Below are positions 1-5,643 of a stretch of 7,629 nucleotides of DNA, one piece after another (the stretch's first letter is position 1; every line of letters starts with the position of its first letter). The notes below the pieces were generated by a model that did no database searches, was not told the origin of the DNA, and saw only the letters and a program-made list of their open reading frames with translations. The DNA lies in contig JAWLCG010000254.1 in NCBI GenBank assembly GCA_041687295.1, forward strand, positions 1-7,629, written 5' to 3'. The position numbers and the translations under genes are program-made. Origin of the DNA: JAWLCG01 sp041687295 (lineage in GTDB: Bacteria; Planctomycetota; Phycisphaerae; SM23-33; FEN-1343).

Positions 1-2
1 GG

Positions 3-647
3 CGAAGGGCGCTGGCGCAGAGCTTTTTCGCGGCGGCCGGGGCGCAGATCGACTCAGCCACCGTCGGCGAGGCCATCCGCAACGCTGCCGACCGCGCCGC
101 CCGCGTGCAGCACGCCGAGCAGCGCTCGCTGGACGCCAGCGAGATCGGCCAGCTCATCGGGGCCAAGCTGGGCTTCCGCCTCGACCCCGACCAGGGCCGA
201 ACGCTCGCCGAGCTGATCAGTTCCGCCGGCCGGCAGTACGGCCCCAGCCCGATGGCGGGCGCCGCCGAGTTGCTCGAGGCCCTGCACGGGCGGGTGAAGC
301 TGGCGATCATCTCGGACACCAACCTCACCTTCGGCGCCGACCTGGAGGCCGTCTTGGCCAGCCACGGCCTGGCCCGCTACTTCGACCACTTCACCTGGTC
401 GGACCGCACGCTGACGGTCAAGCCCATGCCGCGCCAGTTCCTCTACACGCTGGGGATGCTGGGCGTCGAGCCCGCCGGGGCCGTCCACGTCGGCGACCTG
501 GAGGGCCGGGACGTCGGGGGCGCCAAGGGCGTCGGCATGCTCGCCGTCCGCATCCTCCGCCAGGGCGACTCGCGGACCAGCCAGGCCGACGCCACCGTCG
601 CCACCCTCGCCGGCGTCCTGCCCGCCCTGGAACGGCTGGGGGTGTAG
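3..647 (+). CDS. HAD-superfamily hydrolase (phosphatase-like), 5'-truncated by the window edge
   Basis: The reading frame is open from base 3 with no stop, so the gene starts upstream; 214 residues are visible. A GTG at 105 could look like a start, but the residues before it read as a normal alpha-helical HAD cap, so it is internal. Visible HAD motifs are motif II in LAIISDTN (the Ser at about 312), the motif III lysine in TVKP (about 420), and motif IV GDLEGRD (about 492-512) with its two acidic residues. Motif I, with the nucleophilic Asp, should lie in the missing N-terminal part. HAD enzymes of this layout hydrolyse small phosphorylated metabolites through an aspartyl-phosphate; the substrate cannot be read from sequence. 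It should be a soluble cytoplasmic protein. The TAG stop is followed immediately by a T-rich heptad repeat, and the next gene is convergent. Family assignment is secure; specific function is unknown. Confidence 0.9.
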   Translation, partial: RRALAQSFFAAAGAQIDSATVGEAIRNAADRAARVQHAEQRSLDASEIGQLIGAKLGFRLDPDQGRTLAELISSAGRQYGPSPMAGAAELLEALHGRVKLAIISDTNLTFGADLEAVLASHGLARYFDHFTWSDRTLTVKPMPRQFLYTLGMLGVEPAGAVHVGDLEGRDVGGAKGVGMLAVRILRQGDSRTSQADATVATLAGVLPALERLGV

Positions 648-675
648 GATTTTTGATTTTTGGTTTTTGGTTTTC
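648..675. repeat. T-rich 7-bp tandem repeat, four units (GRTTTTT)
   Basis: Four consecutive heptamers follow the consensus GRTTTTT: two begin GA, two begin GG, and the last ends in C. The array starts on the base right after the HAD stop codon and is a strong AT island in GC-rich DNA. It has T-runs but no stem directly before it, so it is not a classical intrinsic terminator, though it could help RNA polymerase release. It pairs with a second heptad array at 796-830 in the same gap. Confidence 0.85.
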
Positions 676-721
676 GATCGACGCCCGGGAACCCCTTGCC
701 CCCCTCGGAAACCTGCCTCCC

Positions 722-772
722 TTCTCCAAGCCCACGGATGCAATCCGTGGGGGTTCGGGGCGGGGCGCCCAA
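722..772. repeat. Dispersed hairpin repeat, copy A
   Basis: The core is a perfect 9-bp stem, CCCACGGAT at 731-739 and ATCCGTGGG at 743-751, with a 3-nt loop. The flanks (TTCTCCA before; TTCG and CGCCCA after) recur around a similar hairpin at 1236-1280, so the repeated unit is about 45-50 bp rather than just a palindrome. No ORF lies inside. Its position between two convergent stop codons fits a structured RNA 3' end or a REP-like intergenic element. Confidence 0.75.
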
Positions 773-789
773 GCGACACACAGCGCCCC
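762..789. other. GC-rich hairpin in the convergent gap
   Basis: GGGGCGC at 762-768 is complementary to GCGCCCC at 783-789, with a 14-nt loop. It sits between hairpin copy A and the second heptad array. It lacks a following T-run on the plus strand, so it is not called a terminator. GC-rich DNA produces such stems fairly often by chance, hence the modest confidence. Confidence 0.4.
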
Positions 790-795
790 CCCGGT

Positions 796-830
796 AGTCC
801 TGGGTCCTTGGTCCTGGGTCCTGGGTCCTA
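796..830. repeat. GC-rich 7-bp tandem repeat, five units (GGTCCTG)
   Basis: Five heptamers with consensus GGTCCTG: the first begins with A, and the second and fifth differ only at the last base. The array ends 12 nt before the stop codon of the convergent iron-sulfur carrier gene. It shares the period and the GGT--T- skeleton with the T-rich array at 648-675. Confidence 0.85.
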
Positions 831-842
831 ATCTACGACCCA

Positions 843-1172
843 CTACCCCCGAAAGCTCACGCCGCAGGAGCAGCGGACGTTCGCGCGGGGGTTGCGGAAG
901 AGGAACCCCTCGGCGGCGTCCTCGTCGCTGTAGCCGATCTCCAGGCCGTCGAGGTGCAGCAGGCTCTTGGGGTCGCAGACGATCCGCAGGCCCTGGCTGG
1001 TGAAGACCGCGTCGCTGTCGATGGGGCCCTCGCACAGGTCGAGCATGTAGGTCAGCCCCGCGCAGCCGCCGCTTCGGACGCCCACGCGCAGGGCCGTCGA
1101 GTCCGGCAGGCCGTTCGCCTCGATCATCTCCCGCAGCTTCCGCCCCGCCCGCTCGGTCAGTGCAATCGTCAT
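843..1172 (-). CDS. A-type iron-sulfur cluster carrier (IscA/SufA/ErpA/HesB family)
   Basis: This 109-residue protein has the usual length for an A-type carrier. These small cytoplasmic proteins hold Fe or an Fe-S cluster and hand it to apoproteins. The three signature cysteines are visible: C37 in SGGCAGLTY, and C101 and C103 in the C-terminal CSCGVSF, which replaces the more usual CGCGESF. C47 and C66 are extra. The N-terminus MTIALTERAGRKL is typical, and the ATG has AAGGAG 9 nt upstream. The frame stays open another 48 codons upstream, but that stretch is Arg/His-rich, crosses the hairpin repeat at 1236-1280 and has no family similarity, so the short start is chosen. No isc or suf neighbours are visible, so the paralogue (IscA, SufA or ErpA) cannot be decided. 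No convincing promoter was found. Confidence 0.92.
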   Translation of the reverse strand: MTIALTERAGRKLREMIEANGLPDSTALRVGVRSGGCAGLTYMLDLCEGPIDSDAVFTSQGLRIVCDPKSLLHLDGLEIGYSDEDAAEGFLFRNPRANVRCSCGVSFRG

Positions 1173-1181
1173 CGGCGTATT

Positions 1182-1187
1182 CTCCTT
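1182..1187 (-). promoter_or_regulatory. Shine-Dalgarno of the A-type carrier gene
   Basis: On the minus strand this reads AAGGAG, 9 nt before the ATG at 1172-1170. It fixes the start of the 109-residue protein against the longer upstream frame. Confidence 0.75.
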
Positions 1188-1235
1188 GTGCCGGGGCCGC
1201 GCGCGACGCAGCGTCTGGGTCGCATGGTGGCTCTT

Positions 1236-1280
1236 CTTCTCCACGCCCACGGAATGCCTTCCGTGGGCTTCGCGCCCAGG
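1236..1280. repeat. Dispersed hairpin repeat, copy B
   Basis: A perfect 10-bp stem (1245-1254 with 1259-1268, loop TGCC) has the core CCCACGGAA paired with TTCCGTGGG. The flanks TTCTCCA, TTCG and CGCCCA match copy A at 722-772. At the top of the stem, copy A has a T-A pair and copy B an A-T pair, so the palindrome is kept although the sequence changed. It lies in the divergent gap between the A-type carrier and the membrane protein. Confidence 0.75.
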
Positions 1281-1359
1281 CTCACCAATGCAGCCCCGGC
1301 CCCTTCGGTTCGACACGCGCCATTATCCCCTGCCGGACCCTCGCCGGTCCACCTCCGCG

Positions 1360-1388
1360 TTGCCCTTGGCGGGCCGGGGCGCTAGAGT
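1360..1388 (+). promoter_or_regulatory. Candidate sigma-70-type promoter for the membrane protein gene
   Basis: TTGCCC (1360-1365), a 17-nt spacer and TAGAGT (1383-1388) match four of six consensus positions in each box. The -35 box lies in an 11-bp block, CCGCGTTGCCC, that recurs identically at the candidate promoter of the redoxin gene (minus strand, near 6293-6303). Predicted transcription start is near 1395, giving a leader of about 96 nt. This is pattern matching only. Confidence 0.45.
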
Positions 1389-1397
1389 TCCCGTGAA

Positions 1398-1437
1398 GCC
1401 CGCCTGGCCCCGATACGGTAATGGGGGACCGGCGGGC
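1398..1437 (+). other. Stem-loop at the start of the predicted leader
   Basis: GCCCGCC (1398-1404) pairs perfectly with GGCGGGC (1431-1437). Two mismatches flank one pair, then four more C-G pairs (1408-1411 with 1424-1427) close a loop of about 12 nt. If transcription starts near 1395, the 5' end of the mRNA folds almost at once. It could stabilise the transcript or regulate it; no known riboswitch class was recognised. Confidence 0.45.
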
Positions 1438-1490
1438 GTGACCGCAGTTCAACGTTCGGCCCGTCTGCCAGGGCCGGCGGGGGGTTCGTC

Positions 1491-3467
1491 GTGGGGGTGT
1501 GGCTGTCGTTGTCGGTCCTGGGGCTGCTGTGCCTGGGAGCATCCGAGGCCCAGCTGGCGGGTCGGCTTCGCGGCCCGGCCCGGCTGGCGGTGCTGACGGG
1601 GGCGCTGGCGTGGGGGGTCCTGCTGGTGCTGGGCACCGAGGCGCTGAGCAGCCTGGGCTGGCTGACGGGGACGGGGGTGGCCCTGTTCTGGACGGCCGGC
1701 CTGGCCGGGGCGGGTGGCCTGTGCCTGCTGCTGTTGCCCGAGGCCGCCGGCAAGGCCCGCTGGTTCCGCCGACCGCTGGGCCGGGCCGTCGCGGCCATGG
1801 TGGCCGGGGCGGTCCTGCTGGCGCTGCCGGTGCTGGGGGTGGCCCTGCTCTCGCCGCCGACGACCTGGGACTCGCAGACCTACCACATGGCCCGCGTGAT
1901 GCACTGGGCGCAGAACGGCTCGGTCGCCCACTACCCCACGCACATCCTCCGCCAGCTGCACCACGCGCCGGCCGCCGAGTACGCCATCCTGCACCTGCAG
2001 CTGCTGGCCGGCTCGGACCGGTACGCCAGCCTGCCGCAGTGGCTGGCGATGGCGGGCTGCGCGGTCGGGGTCTCGCTGATCGCCGGACAGCTGGGGGCCC
2101 GCTGGCGCGGTCAGGCCCTGGCCGCCCTGCTGGCCGTGAGCCTGCCGATGGGCCTGCTGCAGGCCTCGACGACCCAGAACGACTACGTGGCCGCCTTCTG
2201 GCTGGTGTGCCTGACCGTCTTCGCCCTGCGGGCCATCGCAGGCGAGCTGGACACCCAGACCCTCCTGCCGGCCGGGGCCGCCCTGGCCCTGGGCGTGCTC
2301 ACCAAGGGCACCGTGCTGGTGCTGGCGCCGCCGATCGTGGTCTGGGCGGCCCTGCGCCTGATGGTGCGCAAGCCCGCCCAGACCGCCTCGGCCGCCATGG
2401 CGATGGGCCTGGCCGTGCTGGCGCTCAACGCCGGGCCCCTGCTGCGCAACACGACCACCTTCGGCGCCCCGATGGTCCGCGTGGCCGAGCAGCCCGGCAG
2501 CGCCTACGGCAACGAGTTGCACAGCCCGCCGGCGCTGCTGTCCAACGTGGTGCGCAACGTGTCCATCCACCTGGCCACCGACGTCGCCGGCGCCAACGAC
2601 CGCCTGACGGCCGCCATCGAGCGGCTGCACGCCTCGATCGGCCTGGACCCCAGCGACCCGCGGACCACCTGGGCGACCGAACGCTTCCGCGTCCGCAAGC
2701 CCCGCGCCAACGAGAGCCTTCAGGGCAACCCGCTGCACCTGGGGCTCATCGGGGCCGCCGCGGGCCTGGCCCTGCTGGGCCGGCGGCGCAGCCGGCTCCG
2801 CCTGGAGTACCTGGCCATGCTGGCGGCCGGTTTCGGGCTGTTCTGCCTGGCGCTGAAGTGGCAGCCCTACCACAGTCGGCTGCACCTGCCGTGGTTCGTG
2901 CTGGCCTGCCCCTTGGCGGCGGCGGTGCTGGAGGCCACCAGCCGGCGGGGGCGGCGGGTCGTGCTGACGGCGGCGCTGGTGTTCCTGTTGGCTTGGCCCT
3001 ACGCGCTGGCCAACGAATTCCGCCCCTGGTTCGGGGTCCGCAGCTTCCTTGCCCGCCCGCGGGCGGAGCAGTACTTCGTCATGCGGCCCGTGCTGCGCGA
3101 GCCCTACCTCGACCTGGCCCACCGCCTGGAGGTGCTCGGCGTGCAGCGGGTCGGGCTGATCACCGGCCATAACGACTGGGAGTATCCCCTGTGGGTGCTG
3201 CTGGGGGCGCCCGCCTCCGGAATTCAGCTGCGCCACGTGAACGTGACCAACGACTCGGCCGTGCTGGCCCTGCCGGGCATGACCGGCCACGGGGAGGCCT
3301 TCGTGCCCGAGGCGGTCGTCTCGCTGCGGCCTGACACGTCGGGCGAGACGCTGGAGGTGAACGGGCGACTCTTCCGCCGCCAGTACCGCACGGGCCCCCT
3401 GACGCTCTACCTGCCCGTCCCCGGCCCCCAGGCGGCCGCCGCCACAGCGATGCTCTCGCCCCCGTAG
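1491..3467 (+). CDS. Polytopic membrane protein, probable GT-C type (PMT/ArnT-like) glycosyltransferase
   Basis: The protein has 658 residues. Hydrophobic segments are at roughly 2-20, 33-50, 60-82, 98-121, 183-225, 231-250, 258-315, 414-430, 438-456, 466-480 and 488-507. A soluble C-terminal part (about 510-658) probably faces the periplasm. After the early membrane segments comes TTWDSQTYHMARVMHW (124-139), whose acidic residue in a first large loop fits the D-containing catalytic or metal motif of GT-C enzymes that use polyprenyl-phosphate sugars. HYPTHILRQ (147-155), TTQND (227-231), TKGT (271-274) and KWQPYHSRLHLPW (456-468) look like conserved blocks I associate with planctomycete membrane proteins. 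Donor and acceptor cannot be inferred. The start is GTG, the only start codon in frame nearby, preceded by a G-run rather than a good Shine-Dalgarno. The TAG stop lies inside a REP-like repeat, so the original C-terminus may have been altered. Transmembrane character is sure; the enzymatic class is likely, not proven. Confidence 0.85.
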   Translation: MGVWLSLSVLGLLCLGASEAQLAGRLRGPARLAVLTGALAWGVLLVLGTEALSSLGWLTGTGVALFWTAGLAGAGGLCLLLLPEAAGKARWFRRPLGRAVAAMVAGAVLLALPVLGVALLSPPTTWDSQTYHMARVMHWAQNGSVAHYPTHILRQLHHAPAAEYAILHLQLLAGSDRYASLPQWLAMAGCAVGVSLIAGQLGARWRGQALAALLAVSLPMGLLQASTTQNDYVAAFWLVCLTVFALRAIAGELDTQTLLPAGAALALGVLTKGTVLVLAPPIVVWAALRLMVRKPAQTASAAMAMGLAVLALNAGPLLRNTTTFGAPMVRVAEQPGSAYGNELHSPPALLSNVVRNVSIHLATDVAGANDRLTAAIERLHASIGLDPSDPRTTWATERFRVRKPRANESLQGNPLHLGLIGAAAGLALLGRRRSRLRLEYLAMLAAGFGLFCLALKWQPYHSRLHLPWFVLACPLAAAVLEATSRRGRRVVLTAALVFLLAWPYALANEFRPWFGVRSFLARPRAEQYFVMRPVLREPYLDLAHRLEVLGVQRVGLITGHNDWEYPLWVLLGAPASGIQLRHVNVTNDSAVLALPGMTGHGEAFVPEAVVSLRPDTSGETLEVNGRLFRRQYRTGPLTLYLPVPGPQAAAATAMLSPP

Positions 3468-3597
3468 GGCGGGCACGGCCCGCCGCGAAGACGTGGAACG
3501 CCACCTGCGGCTGCAGACGTCGCAGCCGTGGCACTGCGCACAATATGTTCCGTTATCGGCACTTGGCGTCATCGACGGCGGGCCGTGCCCGCCCTAC
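3464..3597. repeat. REPIN-like element: two inverted REP palindromes
   Basis: A 22-bp sequence at 3464-3485 recurs as its exact reverse complement at 3576-3597. Each arm is itself a hairpin with core GGCGGGC, loop ACG, GCCCGCC. The match continues imperfectly inward for about 8 bp (CGA-GACG). A third stem sits in the middle: GCCAC and CGGCTGC (3500-3514) pair with GCAGCC and GTGGC (3522-3532). The overall shape, two inverted REPs about 90 bp apart, resembles the REPINs mobilised by RAYT transposases, but no transposase is visible here. The left arm contains the TAG stop of the membrane protein gene. Confidence 0.8.
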
Positions 3598-3632
3598 CGC
3601 CCCAAGGCGAACCACACCGCCGGTGGATTCGC

Positions 3633-3638
3633 TATAAT
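3633..3638 (+). promoter_or_regulatory. Perfect -10 box (TATAAT) giving a probable leaderless transcript
   Basis: TATAAT is identical to the sigma-70 -10 consensus and stands out in GC-rich DNA. It ends 10 nt before the ATG at 3649, so the expected start (about 3644-3649) leaves a leader of 0-5 nt. No Shine-Dalgarno sequence precedes the ATG. No TTGACA-like box is seen 16-18 nt upstream (bases there read about AACCAC), so an activator or atypical -35 may be involved. Confidence 0.55.
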
Positions 3639-3648
3639 CCTCAGTACC

Positions 3649-4698
3649 ATGGACTCGATCACTCAAGGACTTCTGGGCGGCGTGACGGCGCAGCTGGGGT
3701 TTCGCCAGCGGCTGGGGCCGGCGGCGACGTGGATCGCGGCCGGGGCGGCCATGCTGCCCGACGCGGACGTGTTCGTCGTGCCGGCCCTGGCGGCGATGGG
3801 CGTCGACGTGGGCCCCTTCGACGAGCTGCGCTACCACCGCGGGATCAGCCATAGCCTGCTGGCCGTGCCGCTGCTGGCCCTGGCGGTGGCCGGGCCGTGG
3901 TGGCTGGTTCGGCGGCGGCAGTTCGGCTGGAAGTACCTCTGCTGCCTGGTGGCCGTGCTGAGCCATCCGCTGCTGGACTGGTGTACCAGCTACGGCACGC
4001 AGCTATGGGCGCCGCTGACAAGCGCCCGCTACGCGCTGGACGCCGTGCCGATCGTGGACATTTTCTACACGCCGATGCTGATGCTGACACTGCTGGCTGC
4101 GTGGATTACCCGGCGGCTCAAGCGTCTGCGGGCGGCGACGGCCATCGGCTGGGCGGGGCTGCTGCTGTCGACGGCGTACCTCGGGGCGGGTCGGCTGGCG
4201 CACAATGAGGCCGTCGACCGCGCCCAGGCTGCGTACGCGCGTCAGGGCGGCCTGGTCGAGTTTGCCCGGGCCGAGGCCTACCCGGCCCTGGGCAGCATCC
4301 TGGTCTGGCGGGTGACGCTGGAGACCCCCGACGCCTGGTACGCGGGCCGAACGCACGTCCTGTTCGACCGCCCCGTCGAGCTGCACCGCCACCGGACCGA
4401 CGGGGGCCCCTACGTGCGGGCCGCCCTGGCCGACACCGACGCGGCCACCTTCCGCTGGTTCGCCAACGACCAGCTCCGCCCGGTGCTGCACCGCCGAGGC
4501 GGGCGGGCCATCGTCGACCTGCACGACATGCGCTACAGCCTCGACCCCGAGGCCGGCGAGAGCCTCTGGCTGGCTCGCGTGGAGTTCGACCACCACGGGC
4601 AGGTCCAGTCCGTCCGCCACCTCCACGGCGGCCATCGCGACAACTGGTCCATCCGCCAGCTCGCCAGGCGAGCCTGGCTGGGGATGTTCGAGCCGTAG
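3649..4698 (+). CDS. Membrane-bound putative metal-dependent hydrolase (YdjM/YbcI, DUF457 family)
   Basis: The protein has 349 residues. The N-terminus MDSITQGLLGG is the family's typical start, so this ATG is preferred over GTG 3493, whose extra 52 residues would be encoded by the REPIN-like repeat. Putative metal-binding motifs are PDAD (37-40), YHRGISHSLL (62-71, with H63 and H68), SHPLLDWCTSYGTQLWAPL (105-123, with H106, D110 and Y115-G-T) and DIFYTP (137-142). Membrane segments are at roughly 23-48, 69-88, 95-107, 138-153 and 165-182. A hydrophilic C-terminal region (about 185-349) has no motif I recognise. The E. coli relatives are inner-membrane proteins and YdjM is LexA-regulated; no LexA box is seen here. 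The substrate is unknown. The gene appears to have its own promoter and probably no leader. A perfect hairpin lies in its last codons. Confidence 0.88.
   Translation: MDSITQGLLGGVTAQLGFRQRLGPAATWIAAGAAMLPDADVFVVPALAAMGVDVGPFDELRYHRGISHSLLAVPLLALAVAGPWWLVRRRQFGWKYLCCLVAVLSHPLLDWCTSYGTQLWAPLTSARYALDAVPIVDIFYTPMLMLTLLAAWITRRLKRLRAATAIGWAGLLLSTAYLGAGRLAHNEAVDRAQAAYARQGGLVEFARAEAYPALGSILVWRVTLETPDAWYAGRTHVLFDRPVELHRHRTDGGPYVRAALADTDAATFRWFANDQLRPVLHRRGGRAIVDLHDMRYSLDPEAGESLWLARVEFDHHGQVQSVRHLHGGHRDNWSIRQLARRAWLGMFEP
4663..4678. other. Perfect palindrome near the 3' end of the DUF457 gene
   Basis: GCCAGGC and GCCTGGC (stem 7 bp, 2-nt gap) lie inside the last dozen codons, 18 nt before the stop codon. 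There is no T-run after it. It could protect the mRNA 3' end or be codon-use coincidence (Ala-Arg-Arg-Ala-Trp). Confidence 0.4.
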
Positions 4699-4716
4699 GG
4701 GCGGACCGGCGAACGC

Positions 4717-4767
4717 TTGACTCCAGACACAGGCCAGGTACCCTAGTCAGCTAGGCCGCATCGGCCT
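4717..4767 (+). promoter_or_regulatory. Candidate promoter/operator region of the MNT-HEPN operon
   Basis: TTGACT (4717-4722) is a good -35 box. The best -10 after 16 nt is the weak TACCCT (4739-4744). Two small dyads follow: CCTAG-TCAG-CTAGG (4742-4755) and AGGCCG-CAT-CGGCCT (4753-4767). They share bases 4753-4755, so as RNA only one can form fully. As DNA they could be operator half-sites, as expected for an autoregulated toxin-antitoxin operon. The promoter is weakly supported; the dyads are directly visible. Confidence 0.35.
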
Positions 4768-4783
4768 GTCAAGAGGGCCAGGC

Positions 4784-5104
4784 ATGGGTATCGACGAGCA
4801 GACCATCCAGCAGATCGTGCAGCGGATCCTCCGCGTGGCTCGGCCAGACAGGATCATCCTGTTCGGCTCGGCCGCCACCGGGGGCATGACGCCCGACAGC
4901 GACATCGACCTGCTCGTGGTGGAGCCCGCCCCCGGCAGCACACGGCAGGAGAGTGTGCGCCTCCGCCGCCAGCTGGCCGACCTGGGCCACGCCTTTGACG
5001 TCATCGTCGTCTCGACCGCCTGGTTCGAGGAAAGCAAGGGCGTCATCGGCGGCATCGTCTACCCCGCCCACAAGTACGGCAAGGTGATCTATGAGGCGGC
5101 CTGA
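4784..5104 (+). CDS. Minimal nucleotidyltransferase (MNT domain), MntA-like partner of the HEPN gene
   Basis: This 106-residue protein is essentially one MNT domain of the DNA polymerase beta fold. It has the exact signature GS-x10-DxD: G28 and S29 in LFGSAATGG, then D40 and D42 in SDIDLLVV. A third acidic residue, D72 in FDVIVV, follows on the next strand, so the nucleotidyl-transfer site looks intact. In characterised MntA-HepT pairs this enzyme is the antitoxin and transfers AMP to a tyrosine of the HEPN toxin; that role is inferred here from the neighbour. GAGGG lies 6 nt before the ATG. The stop overlaps the HEPN start by 14 nt, indicating translational coupling. Related pairs such as HI0073/HI0074 exist whose biological role was not shown to be toxic, so toxin-antitoxin function is likely but not certain. 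Confidence 0.92.
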   Translation: MGIDEQTIQQIVQRILRVARPDRIILFGSAATGGMTPDSDIDLLVVEPAPGSTRQESVRLRRQLADLGHAFDVIVVSTAWFEESKGVIGGIVYPAHKYGKVIYEAA

Positions 5105-5501
5105 GCAGGTAAAGGCCGACCTCGTCCGCCAGTGGCTGGCGAAGGCCGATCAGGATCTTCATGCCGCAGAAGCCCTGCTGGCCGTGAGTCCGCCCTTCCT
5201 GTACCCCGCCTGCTTCCACGCCCAACAGGCGGCCGAAAAGTACCTCAAGGCTCTGCTGACCTGGCACCAGGTGGAGTTCCCCAAGACTCACGCCATCGAG
5301 CAACTGCTGCATCTGCTCAGCCCAGTGGCGCCCGACGTGGTGTCCGCTGTGCAGGAGGCGGCCGACCTTACACCCTACGGCGTTGAAGTCCGATATCCGA
5401 GCGATGAGCCGGAGCCTGATGCCCCGGAGACCCTGCGATCTGTTGAGCTGGCCCGACGCGTGCGCGAGGCCGTTGTGCCCCTGCTGCCCGGTAACGTGTA
5501 G
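5091..5501 (+). CDS. HEPN-domain protein, partner of the MNT nucleotidyltransferase
   Basis: The 136 residues form a single HEPN four-helix domain. The diagnostic helix CFHAQQAAEKYLKALL (41-56) is followed by FPKTHAIEQLLHLL (63-76), then LTPYGVEVRYPSD (93-105). The start ATG lies inside the upstream gene and is preceded by AAGGTGATCT, whose GGTGATC matches the complement of the 16S rRNA 3' end. Many MNT-associated HEPN proteins are RNases with an R-x4-6-H motif. None is present here: no arginine precedes a histidine at that spacing. The protein may therefore be a non-RNase HEPN, as in the substrate-binding-like HI0074/TM0613 group, or use another site. Y96 and Y102 are candidate tyrosines for modification, by analogy only. 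The pair lies between unrelated genes and its codon use looks slightly less GC-biased, consistent with a mobile module. Confidence 0.9.
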   Translation: MRRPEQVKADLVRQWLAKADQDLHAAEALLAVSPPFLYPACFHAQQAAEKYLKALLTWHQVEFPKTHAIEQLLHLLSPVAPDVVSAVQEAADLTPYGVEVRYPSDEPEPDAPETLRSVELARRVREAVVPLLPGNV

Positions 5502-5602
5502 TCCGCGCTCCTGCGGATTCCCGAACCGTAGGTGCAGGCCCCCTCTGCGGCGCATGGCCCGAACCCGGCGCGCAGCGGGTCCCTGCCACTGGGGCGTGGG
5601 TT

Positions 5603-5618
5603 CAGACTATCAGACTAC
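5603..5618. repeat. 8-bp tandem duplication in the HEPN/redoxin convergent gap
   Basis: CAGACTAT is followed directly by CAGACTAC. The 142-bp gap at 5502-5643 separates two convergent stop codons. I see no convincing terminator in it, only weak GC-rich dyads, and no gene. Confidence 0.5.
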
Positions 5619-5643
5619 CGCCTCCACCGCAGGCTCGGCCGTC

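Noticed and set aside
648..675. Intrinsic terminator of the HAD gene
   Set aside because: T-runs are present but no stem directly precedes them, so the classical structure is missing; described as a repeat instead.
648..830. CRISPR array or short satellite
   Set aside because: Units are only 7 bp with no spacers; not a CRISPR array.
1449..3572. A 707-codon open frame on the minus strand, antisense to the membrane protein gene
   Set aside because: Gln/Gly/Arg/Pro-rich composition with no hydrophobic or motif pattern; it is the expected antisense shadow of a GC-rich gene. The sense frame has clear membrane segments and conserved blocks.
3520..3572. Cys-rich peptide (CAQCHGCDVC) on the minus strand resembling an iron-sulfur motif
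   Set aside because: It lies inside the REPIN-like repeat and the rest of that frame is a shadow of the membrane protein gene; the cysteines are probably coincidental.
3493..3648. N-terminal extension of the DUF457 protein from GTG 3493
   Set aside because: The extension is encoded by the REPIN-like repeat, and the family's conserved N-terminus begins at the ATG at 3649.
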